From: Symsagittifera roscoffensis
Lineage: Eukaryota > Xenacoelomorpha > Acoela > Convolutidae
Reading direction: 5' to 3'
Length of the DNA: 64,000 bases
NCBI RefSeq assembly: GCF_963678635.1
Contig: NC_087066.1
Coordinates: 330,201-394,200, forward strand
Shown here piece after piece: positions 55,651 to 64,000 of this stretch (position 1 is the first letter of the stretch; every line of letters begins with the position of its first letter). The notes under the pieces were generated by a model. That model searched no databases. It had not been told where the DNA came from and saw nothing but the letters and a program-made list of their open reading frames with translations. The position numbers were made by a program, and so were the translations under genes.

Positions 55651-56418
55651 AGATTGCTTGTTCTCAAGACAATATCCGAATTTGGCATGTCTTTTGAACA
55701 GATTAAGCTCATCAGGCAAGTTTTTTCAACGACGGAACGTATTATCGCAGTCCACGGGATCAAACAGCTTTGGCGTAGGACTGCGAATGCACGCAGCGTA
55801 TTTTAAGACAAACATTGTCAGTAAGCGAAGGAAAGCTTGCAGCAAAAAATGACTGAGTTGGACAACACAAATGTGCCAACCTCGATGCCCATAACGAATG
55901 AGTTAGTGTTTAGGGAGGGTAAGAGTTCTTATCCAGCCAGTTGCGATTATAAATGCACTACTCTATTGAACTTGGAGATCATTCAATCTGGTTTTGCACG
56001 TTACAGACCAGCTGAACCAGAATGAAAGAGATGAGGATATCAAAAGTGACTCCAGGATTGAGGTGAGTTTGTAAAACGTGGGTAACACAGTTTCATTCTT
56101 CATGACATTTGTTTTGTTTCTGACGAGATGAGAATGGCAGTGGAATAAGAGTTTAAGATTCAGATTTTCCTCGTGTAGGCATGGTTGGACAATCGTTTGA
56201 AGATAAGAAACATTAGGGACAGGCATAGTGATAGAAATGGCAAAGTCGGTATGTTATTTACTGAGATGCCTAGAGGACATGAAATAAATACAGAAGATAG
56301 GCAACAGCACTCATCCTTGAGGACCCCTTGTTTCGTGCATCTCATTTTAAACTTATTGTCTCTAAATTCTACAGAAGTAGCACAGCCTCGTTTAGACTGT
56401 AACAATACAATTAAATGA
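55651..56418. other. Noncoding intron sequence
   Basis: Short open frames on both strands, none with a recognisable domain or splice-site support. Possibly remnants of an old element. Confidence 0.35.
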
Positions 56419-56758
56419 GGCACTTAGCACAGTGGTAAGGCGTTCACTTTGAAATCGTCAGGTCGTGTAATCGATCCCATGCCATGGCAATGATAGTGTG
56501 TGAGGACGAGCTCCACTTGACGTCTAGCTTCAGGTCTACCACAACCTGACCAAATTTGGCTGCAATAGTGGTACCACGTAAAAGTTCTAGACGCAAAAAA
56601 AACGACCTTGAGTCGCAAAAAAAAACAGCTTCGCTCAGCAAAAAAAATAACACTGTCTGGAATGTGGGGAGATAATACAAATAGACTATCGTCGACAGGA
56701 CTGCTAAGGCCTACTGATAGCTCCTCTGCGATTCGCAGGAACTACAATTATAATTATT
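56419..56758 (+). mobile_element. tRNA-derived SINE with 10-bp target duplication
   Basis: Flanked by the perfect direct repeat AATTAAATGA (56409-56418 and 56759-56768). The head contains polymerase III promoter elements: A-box-like TTAGCACAGTGG (56424-56435) and B-box-like GTAATCGATCC (56467-56477). A 230-bp body follows and an A/T-rich tail ends the element. The intact duplication suggests a fairly recent LINE-mediated insertion, in plus orientation, close to the CNOT1 exon at 56964. Confidence 0.82.
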
Positions 56759-56963
56759 AATTAAATGATGTTGCTTTTTCACGGCCATGATGAGTACGAT
56801 TGGCCAGTGATTAATGACTCTTTTCCCGAGTACAGCGCATCAGCTGACGCAGCATCCGATGACATTCAGTGCAGAGGCTGCGCCAATTTGGGCCACGTAG
56901 CATTCGACTGATGAGTATTATGGACAGCCACTTTACACGCTGAATGAGGACAGCCTGTCTCAC

Positions 56964-57122
56964 CTGTACATGATTGCTGGATTGATTCTGTCCCATTGTC
57001 CCACTGGCCTGTTGGATTCCACTTGCTCCCCCCACTTCCTCAACACTTGAGCCATGGAGAGAGGGTGGTACTGTTGTACTGGGAGCTGCAACACTTTTTT
57101 CCTGCTGCCCAAAACTTATACA
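56964..57122 (-). CDS. CNOT1: CNOT1 exon, linker before MIF4G domain
   Basis: 53 codons, phase 0, reading CISFGQQEKSVAAPSTTVPP, then SLHGSSVEEVGGASGIQQAS and ending HVQ. The GQQ block fits the NOT1 segment that closes the preceding helical region, and the rest is low-complexity linker. The acceptor is TTTCAG (57123-57125), the donor CAG|GTGAGA, both strong. It is the most upstream CNOT1 exon I can find; the intron on its 5' side exceeds 6.8 kb. Confidence 0.72.
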
Positions 57123-57639
57123 CTGAAACACAAACACCATATAAATCGCACCAAAGCAGCCATAGTCTAACACTTTTTTTAAAAACACGCAACAGCAACT
57201 TTTTAGTTTTTCATCTTTTGTCTGGCGTAAGTTGTGACTCGACTGGCAGCAATCAATTTGAACAGCTTGATACAATTTTTTTCCAAACAATTTTTTGCAC
57301 TAAAACATTTAAATACGGGGAACCCTTACCCCTTCCCGCATATAAATCTAAATCATGGACCAAAATCGCGCTGAGGAGCTCAAGTGACCCAATAAAACGT
57401 TTATACACAGGCGAAGCACGGCTTCGCAATGCTTGTCATACAAAACATACATAGGAGAACATGTCAATTAACAGGCTAGCCGGCATTAAATAAGCATTCA
57501 AAAACATTGACCGAGGGGAAAGTTAACCAACCGAGCAAAAGTAAAAAAATATACACCCGAATCCTCATGAAACTCGATAAGCAGAAAAATACTATTTTGC
57601 CTCACATGACTCAAAGTGAGATAATTAAGCCATTTTAGG

Positions 57640-59640
57640 ATAAGGTGAAACTCGACCCCCTGACGACCCAAGAGTGCTCCTTTGTACTATTTCGAAATAA
57701 AAATTAATGGCGGACGGACCCTGAATTTTATCTAACGGCGCATTGGTCGCCATAATATACTAATTGAGGGGAGATCGCGCGCCGATAAAAACGCAATTTT
57801 TTGGTCAAAAAAATCCGAAAAAGGCCTTTTTTGGCCTGTTTGTTAAAAAATTTGGCTGCGACGCAGAAAATTTGGTCCAAATAGTGATTTGTGACAGTTT
57901 GGAAAACAATTTGGTCGACCTAAAATAAAGATCGATAAAATTTCGAAACTTTTTGAAAATCCCCCTAGGGAAAACCCCAGATCCACCCCTAATCGGATTT
58001 GAGGAGTATTGAGTAATACATGAGACAGTAAATTGAAAGCCAACTAAAGCAGGACCGCAGCTGAGATAAAACATCGTGTGGTTCTCGATAGGTATTGCTT
58101 TGAGGTGAATGGATACGAATAACCTTAGAGCGACGAGATTAGGCAAGGAACTTCTTTCCTTGCTTTGTCTTGTTTAGTTTTAAAATAGTTTTAGAGTGCT
58201 CAAAAACCAAAACAGGAGTTTTCGTCTCGGTTATTGACAACTACGGGTGGCTTTTCGTCAACAGAAAAATTGGATAATCGCTAATCGTCAGCGTAAAAGG
58301 CGAGGCGAAAAAGTTCTGATAAGGAGGGCGTCATGGAAATATTTATAAAAATCTGGAGATAACATCATGTTGATGCTTGGCATTTGGTAAATATTTACTG
58401 AAAATTGGATGGATGAGCCTCTCTTAAGTTTTAATCACTGGACAGGAAGTGATAGGAACTTGTATGCTGTGGATAGCCTTAAGTCTTATCTGGTTTTAGT
58501 AAAATTAAGACTTTCAACTTTTCCCACTCCTTTCCACTCTTGAGGGATTATATTGTCAGACAGCGAGTTAACTTAAAAGAAAAGTTAAGCAGTGAAAGAT
58601 TAGAGGAACTAATCTTTCATAGGCCATCAGGGATGTTTGTTTAGTGGGAATTGCACAAGCCATCCGGACCGCGGACTTTGGATAGTTTGCTATCTACGAT
58701 GGCTAGTTTTATCTGTTGTTGGAAAAAGTAGGGTTTTATGAAAGAGGGAGTTTGGCAATTTTTCGCCTCGTTGTGGGAGGTAGTTTGTCTGAAGCGTGGG
58801 CCCTGGCGTTGGTGGACTGTTTGTTGAAAGTTTTGGCTATATCTGGTGGGGAGTAGATGAAAGTTGAGTCAATTTTTCATGGGTACTTGACAGGCCTCGA
58901 TCCGTTTGGGGAGTGTATCACTTTCTAAACAAAAGATTCTGGCCCCAGTGCAATAGACGCATGTTTGGCGGATTGGTTTCCATTTCTTTTGTTTTTGCTG
59001 TCTGTTTCAAAAATTTTCTGTTTAGTTGAGCTACGTCGGGATCTACGGTTTCGCTGAAACAAGGGTTAAATTTTTTCTGACGCGAGAGTGGAAGATTCCT
59101 CAGAGAGAAGGTGTGGGGTGTATGAAACGGCGAGCGAGTCTATGACGGCAATCTGCCCAGATGACTACGTTTTGGAGAAATCTCCCGTCTGCGGCAACAG
59201 TAAGAGGAAGCGCCTGCTTCAAAGAGGCCAGAGGCAATCTCCTCAGTGACGCTTTTCCAGTCAGCTACAAGAAAAAATCGCATATCAATTCTGGAAAAAA
59301 AAACTCAGATGTTCACTCAGGGGTAGTTGAAGAAACATGGGGTGATCAGATCCTGGGGATTCTAGCCGGGACCAAGATGGAAGCCAATTGCAACAATGAT
59401 TGAGACGCCAGTGAAATGTCGACAGAGGACCGCAGAAATTCTGCGTTAACAAACATTCTGTTTTGGTTTTCATTTAAGGGCGCAAAAGTGGATTAGGTAA
59501 TTTCATTTATGAAAATCTCACCGCTTTTATATTCTATGTTGGAGTACTATCAGTTTGAGCGTTCGTTGGTATCGCCTAGTACAGATGCGTCACCAGATTC
59601 TAGCACATTGGCAGGGGATGCAGCGTAACTGGCGGGGCAA
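57640..59640 (+). repeat. Uncharacterised repeat family F3, copy 1
   Basis: Landmarks shared with the later copies: TTTGTACTATTT and GGCGGACGGACCCTGAAT (57680-57725), GGCTGCGACGCAGAAAATTT near 57852, ATAGTGATTTGTGACAG near 57880, GATGAGCCTCTCTTA near 58412. There is no coding sequence I trust. Position next to a BEL/Pao pol end suggests it may be LTR or internal noncoding sequence of that or another element. Confidence 0.5.
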
Positions 59641-59962
59641 CAAGATCAGCTGAAAGTTGTGCGTGACTGGAGAGGCAGCATGTGGTAGGGACCAAATTGA
59701 GATAGTCAAGCTCGGGATCACCAGCGGAAAAAGTGGGGGGACGCTCTGCCCCGCAAGGATTCGGCCCCCTAAGACACAGCGGGTCCCCCTTTGTACTATT
59801 TGGAGAAGTTGTTGGCGGACAAACCCGGACGCCAATGTATAGTAAATTTTGAGGGGAGCGCGCGCCGAAAAAAAACGCAACTTTTTCAGTAGTGCCAAAA
59901 ACGCATTTTGTGGCCTGCTTGTTCAAAAAATTAGCTGCGACGTACAAAAAATTTGTCAAGAT
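59641..59962 (+). repeat. F3 repeat, copy 2, left part
   Basis: Matches copy 1 from GATAGTCAAGCTCGGGATCA through TTTGTACTATTTGGAG to AGCTGCGACGTACAAAAAAT, then is interrupted by the LINE; the right part resumes near 62161. Confidence 0.6.
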
Positions 59963-62160
59963 TTGATTAGTCTGGTATAGTTTATTTAGGAGAATAATAT
60001 TATACAGACAGGTAAACAATAAACCGCATGTACAAATCAAACCCACCAAGAATCATGCAAAAAGCTATGCAGCTTATCGAGGCATGACCCTGAAAAAACC
60101 TATGACAGAAGTTGCGAGATAGTATCCGACTTAGTGATTCAAAAAAAATAAATCTAAGAAGATCTCCATTATCTTTAAGAAACAATGAAAACAATTTTTT
60201 GAAATACTCATTTAGTTGATGCTCAGTTAATTGGTTTAGGTTATCTGGTATCAGCTCGTTTGATTTCAAAAAATTATAACATTTAAGAGACACATTTTTC
60301 CATGAACGTTGCATTATTTGTGTTCTAGTTTTCATGCTTGGTAAAATTTTTGCCACAGAGGCCCGAGTAACCCGACGATTATTCAGAGATTCCAAATTAA
60401 AAGTTTCAAGGGGAGTTTTACCACGAAGTTGACAAAACGTTTCTTTGAATATTTGTCCGAAATATAAGTCAAAAACGGTGTCAATCTCAAACGAATGTAA
60501 GATATATGAGGCATGCTCAAATTTTCTCTTGAAACAAATAGTTTTAAAAAGACGTTTTTGCATCAAAAATATTTTTTCTAATAGGTTTTTTGATGTTGCA
60601 CCAAATGCAATTAAACCGTAGGAAATGAGTGGCTTTGCATAGCAGATATAAAATTTAACCAGCACATTTTTCGAGAAATAGTTTCTACTCTTGAATAGTA
60701 AACCGTTAAATTTAGCTTATTTACCACAAACATTATTAATATGACATTCAAATTTGAGTCCGTTGTCCATTTGAACTCCTAAATACCTAAAATCAGAAAC
60801 CTCGGCGAGTACATTATTACCAAAAGAAAACTTTTCATTCAAGTTATCCCGTCCAAACTTCATTATTTTGCACTTCATTTGATTTATGAGCAGTTTGTTA
60901 TTATTGCACCAATTACGTATTTTATTTGATTCTGTCTGGAACTTCGTTTTGGATGCAAATTTTTGAGCATCAACTACCGTCGTATCATCTGCAAATAATG
61001 TTAGCTTAACGTTGCTGGCCGACGGCATATCATTTATGTATAAAAGGAACAGAAATGGCCCCAAAACTGAACCTTGAGGAACACCTTTTGTACATTCTAG
61101 CATATTCGAGACGGATTGATTCGAATAGACATATTGTTTTCGCCCTGTAAAATAAATTGAATGTGAATTTTCCATCTGAACCCATATTGATAAAATTTGT
61201 CAAGCAAAATTTTCCGATCAACTGTATCAAATGCTTTTTTCAAATCAATAAAGCAGGAGTAACCAAATTTTTTATTATCGATTGATTCACGAAAAAAGTC
61301 ATTAATGGACAAAATGGCATGAGTACTGACGCTTATCAATCAAGTTGTTTTTAGCGGCAAAACTATATATGCGCTTGAAAATTAGTTTTTCAAAAAGTTT
61401 ACTTATACAAGACAACAAACTAATTGGACGGTAGTTATCGGGTTCAGTTTTGTCGCCATTTTTATACAACGGTAAAATTTTTGCAATTTTGAAAAAATTA
61501 GGAAAACACTCTTTTTGGAAGCAGATATTGAAAAAATGCGCTAAATGGTCAGCCAGCACCGGAGCAGAAAATTTTACCATTTTACTACATATCCCATTAT
61601 GACCAGTAGACTTTTTATTGTTCAAGTTTTTAATTTCCTTCAGTATCTCATATCGATCGGTATCATATATAACGAACGTGTTGTTATTTAACTGGAAAAT
61701 TTGATCTATACACGTTTTGTTTGAAGTTTTCTGTTAGTTTTTCTCCAATAGTAGCGTGTTAATTGAAAAAATTAACATCGAACGAAGCAGTATTCAAATT
61801 TTATTTACCACAAAAATGTTTTGAAGCATCAAAAATTCCGGACGCGTTCTTCTCCCTCGTTATCAAGTTATCATAGTACCGGCGTTTACTCACCCTTATA
61901 GCCTTAATAACATTGTTCCTACATGAGGTGAAATTATTTCTGTTTTCAATGGATGGTGTCTGAACCCACTTTTTGTGTAACACATTTTGGTTATTCATCA
62001 TTTTCTTGATTTTCAGATTAAACCATGGGTGGTTGTTTTTATTCTTTCTTCGGATTTTTTTAAGCAATACTTTGAAAATTCATCAATCAAGATTTGGGTC
62101 ATTTCAATGATGTAAAGGTCAGGATCGTCATCATTAATTTTGTTCAATCGAAGATAGGGT
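59963..62160 (-). mobile_element. 5'-truncated non-LTR retrotransposon (LINE) nested in F3
   Basis: The minus-strand pieces in order form a LINE reverse transcriptase. 61625-61302 holds the fingers (STGHNGICSKMVKF, NYRPISLLSCISKLFEKLI). 61339-61097 holds the palm (FIDLKKAFDTVDRKILLDKF). 61175-60717 holds GVPQGSVLGPFLFLLYINDM and the catalytic LFADDTTV box. 60665-60000 holds the C-terminal domain (PLISYGLIAFGAT). No endonuclease domain is seen, so it is 5'-truncated. At least three frameshifts inactivate it. The motifs fit the Jockey/CR1-like group broadly; the clade is not resolved. Confidence 0.88.
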
Positions 62161-63060
62161 CCTATAGTGAATTGTGACAGTTAGGATAATCAATTTGGTC
62201 AACCTTAAGAAAGATCGATTAAATTTCGAAACATTTTGAAAATCCAATCCCTCGAGAAAGTCCTAGATCCTCCCTTCGACTCGGTTATCGAAAAACACGG
62301 GTGAATTTTCGTTCAACAAGCGGTGGATAAAAAAACAGCGGCTTCTTCTTTGGAGCATCTGAGAAATAATTTTCTTGATTCTTTGAAATAATTCGGAAGA
62401 ATGGATGGTAATCGTCAGCGTAAGAGATGAGGCGAACTCTTTCTAGGCAATTAACTGATATTCACTGGAAATTGGGTTGATGAGCCTCTCTTACATTATA
62501 CTTACTGGGCAAAGAAGTGACATGGACTTGTATGACGTTGACAGCCTTAAATCCTGGAGGACTGCCATATGGATTTCTTTTTCCGTTAAAAAAAGCTGCA
62601 ACTTTCGTGCTTTCCCCGAGATTTCGCCACAATTCAATTTCAAGACTTTTAAAAGCCTTTGGCTGGTGTTTGAGAACAAGAATTGCCCAGATGGGTTGGT
62701 TGGATAGCTGAAAATTGGGGTGACTCTAGGGGCAGTCTGTGGATGGGAGTTTCAGCACAAGATAGTCAAGCTCTGGATCACCAGTGGATTAAGGGAGACG
62801 GAGACGGGGGCGGACGCGCCTACCCCCTCAGGGATTCGACCTGCTGCCGACCAAAAGGGTCCCTCTTTGTACTATTTGGAGATTTAAAATGTGGGCGGAC
62901 GGATCCTGAATCTTTTTAACGTCGGCGCAGAAAATTTGGTCAAAAAATGGTATTTTAGTGATTTGTTAGAGCAATTTGGTTGACTCAAAACAAAAAAGTC
63001 AAAAAAATGTCTTGAAAATTGAAGCAATATTTCAAGTCTTCCCAGCCACATAGGTGGCAC
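62161..63060 (+). repeat. F3 repeat, copy 2 right part and partial copy 3
   Basis: 62161-62700 continues copy 2 (GTGAATTGTGACAGTTAGG, GATGAGCCTCTCTTAC). From about 62755 a further copy begins (GATAGTCAAGCTCTGGATCA, TTTGTACTATTTGGAG, GGCGGACGGATCCTGAATC, CGCAGAAAATTTGGTC), giving a head-to-tail arrangement. Confidence 0.55.
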
Positions 63061-63350
63061 CACGCTTGCTTGCGCTGGCGTTCTTTTGGAACAAGGAACT
63101 TGACCGCGACGCCGATTTGAAACTAATCAAACTTAAGGAAATAGGATTCTTAATTGCTTGATCTTTGATCAATTTTTCACATTTCAGAGGGAGATGAAAT
63201 TTGGAAGCAGTAAATAGAAGGCTACTGTGAAGTTGTCGGGATTGATTGCGTGGAAAATGGAACTTGAGAAGAAGGTGGCGAAGATGAATTGAGAGTGTCG
63301 GGTGGTCCTCAAGCAGCTGGAGTTGGTTGATGCAAACCCTGATCCTGTGG

Positions 63351-64000
63351 TTAAGAAAAGGAGTAGAGCACATCGTTATAGAAAATTTCGGAAAGATGCG
63401 TTAGGAAGAAGGATGAAGAAGAGTTGGATGACTGACCATTGTTTTTGAACTTTGTTTTTGATCTGTTTGTTTCTAGAATGTATTGTTTTAATCTCTCATC
63501 GTCTTTCAACGGTAATTTCTGAAATCTTAAAATCGGTCGTGTACCAAGCTTCCAATTCCCTTTTTTTACTTGCACTACCCTCACTGGACTATCATTTCCT
63601 GCATATACATTTTCCACGATTCCAAGTGGCCATGATAAAAAGGGGTTATCATCATCAGTTATGTATACAAGATCTCCTTTTTCAGTTTTGTTTTTGTACA
63701 CGGTTCTTATGACTTGAATATTCAAGAGTCTATTTCCCAGATATCTGCAATCAGTTTGTGCAGGTAGTTGAATCGTTTTAACGGACATTTTTCATCTTCA
63801 GTATGCTCATCAATAGTAGGATCAGCAACAATGGGCAACTGACTTGACTTGAAGCCATTTTGAAGCATTGATGGAGTGAGTGGCACAAGGTCTTTGGCAT
63901 CATCCGAGATCGTTGTGATCAGTCTTGATTTGAGTTTAGCATCTATCTGACAGAGCACTGTGTACATAACAATTTTAATTTTTACTCCATTGCCTGCTGT
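63351..64000 (-). pseudogene. pol: BEL/Pao retrotransposon pol, C-terminal end
   Basis: Two overlapping minus frames (63722-63967 and 63351-63788) give the end of a BEL/Pao integrase. The first has DDAKDLVPLTPSML and FNYLHKLIADIWEI. The second has KGDLVYITDDDNPFLSWPLG, IVENVYAGNDSPVRVVQVK and TRPILRFQKLPL, the DUF5641-type C-terminal domain. A frameshift lies between about 63725 and 63785. The rest of pol lies past the right edge of the window. A short 3' part of the element may extend down to about 63060. Confidence 0.82.

Larger units (their letters stand above)
5530..57122 (-). other. CNOT1: CNOT1 gene (CCR4-NOT scaffold), C-terminal two thirds, 16 placed exons
   Basis: CNOT1/NOT1 is the large scaffold of the CCR4-NOT deadenylase complex, which shortens mRNA poly(A) tails in the cytoplasm and represses translation. 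The exons listed separately join in phase and follow the known animal protein from the linker before the MIF4G domain to the C-terminus. The MIF4G domain (exons 38474 to 21893) binds the CAF1 nuclease. The CNOT9-binding region (exons 17337, 15625, 15174) binds CNOT9/CAF40. A helical connector follows (14427, 14007), and the C-terminal NOT1 superfamily domain (13399 to 5530) binds the NOT2-NOT3 module. About 1,600 codons are seen; the N-terminal part, with the CNOT10/11-binding region, lies beyond 64000. Introns range from 54 bp to about 16-18 kb and most of their length is transposon sequence. Identity is near certain; exon ends come from splice consensus and homology. Confidence 0.96.

Noticed and set aside
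59161-59403. 80-codon plus-strand frame in F3
   Set aside because: Not kept in the other F3 copies and without a recognisable domain.

Overview
The window is nuclear DNA of an invertebrate animal. It has intron-rich genes with GT-AG and GC-AG splice sites, an AT-rich noncoding background, tRNA-derived SINEs, and Ty3-, BEL/Pao-, LINE- and PolB-type transposons. I cannot name the species or phylum from the sequence alone.

Host genes. A single-exon gene on the minus strand (2598-4304) encodes a 568-residue protein with four spaced G-x-GAP motifs; its best guess is a ciliary or centrosomal protein. Nearly everything from 5530 to at least 57122 is one minus-strand gene, the CCR4-NOT scaffold CNOT1 (NOT1). 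I can place 16 exons in correct phase, plus one unusual linker exon, giving about 1,600 residues: linker, MIF4G (CAF1-binding) domain, CNOT9-binding domain, connector and C-terminal NOT1 superfamily homology domain. The N-terminal third lies beyond 64000. Three of the introns use GC-AG boundaries.

Introns as transposon store. The CNOT1 introns hold at least a dozen copies of a ~450-bp repeat (called R1 here), all in the same orientation (antisense to CNOT1), together with companion repeats and a degenerate ~150-bp tandem array (18.2-19.6 kb). The 15.9-kb intron at 22605-38473 holds an env-bearing Ty3/gypsy-type provirus (22959-33692, minus strand, GTAC target duplication), with a solo LTR of the same family at 11054-11462. 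It also holds a miniature LTR element (34263-36042). The next intron block (39-56 kb) holds a decayed Ty3-type element with two LTRs and a second partial unit (39897-46201), a hairpin MITE (46202-46402), a tandemly duplicated protein-primed-type DNA polymerase B pseudogene (46.7-51.5 kb) and a tRNA-derived SINE with a 10-bp target duplication (56419-56758).

Right edge. From 57.6 kb there are copies of an uncharacterised repeat. One is split by a 5'-truncated non-LTR retrotransposon (about 59963-62160, minus). The end of a BEL/Pao pol gene (63351-64000, minus) runs off the window.

Most notable: the provirus carries two extra reading frames, one between pol and env and one overlapping the end of env. 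Also, in three LTR elements the gag start codon overlaps the LTR/primer-binding-site junction. All retroelement genes here are visibly broken.
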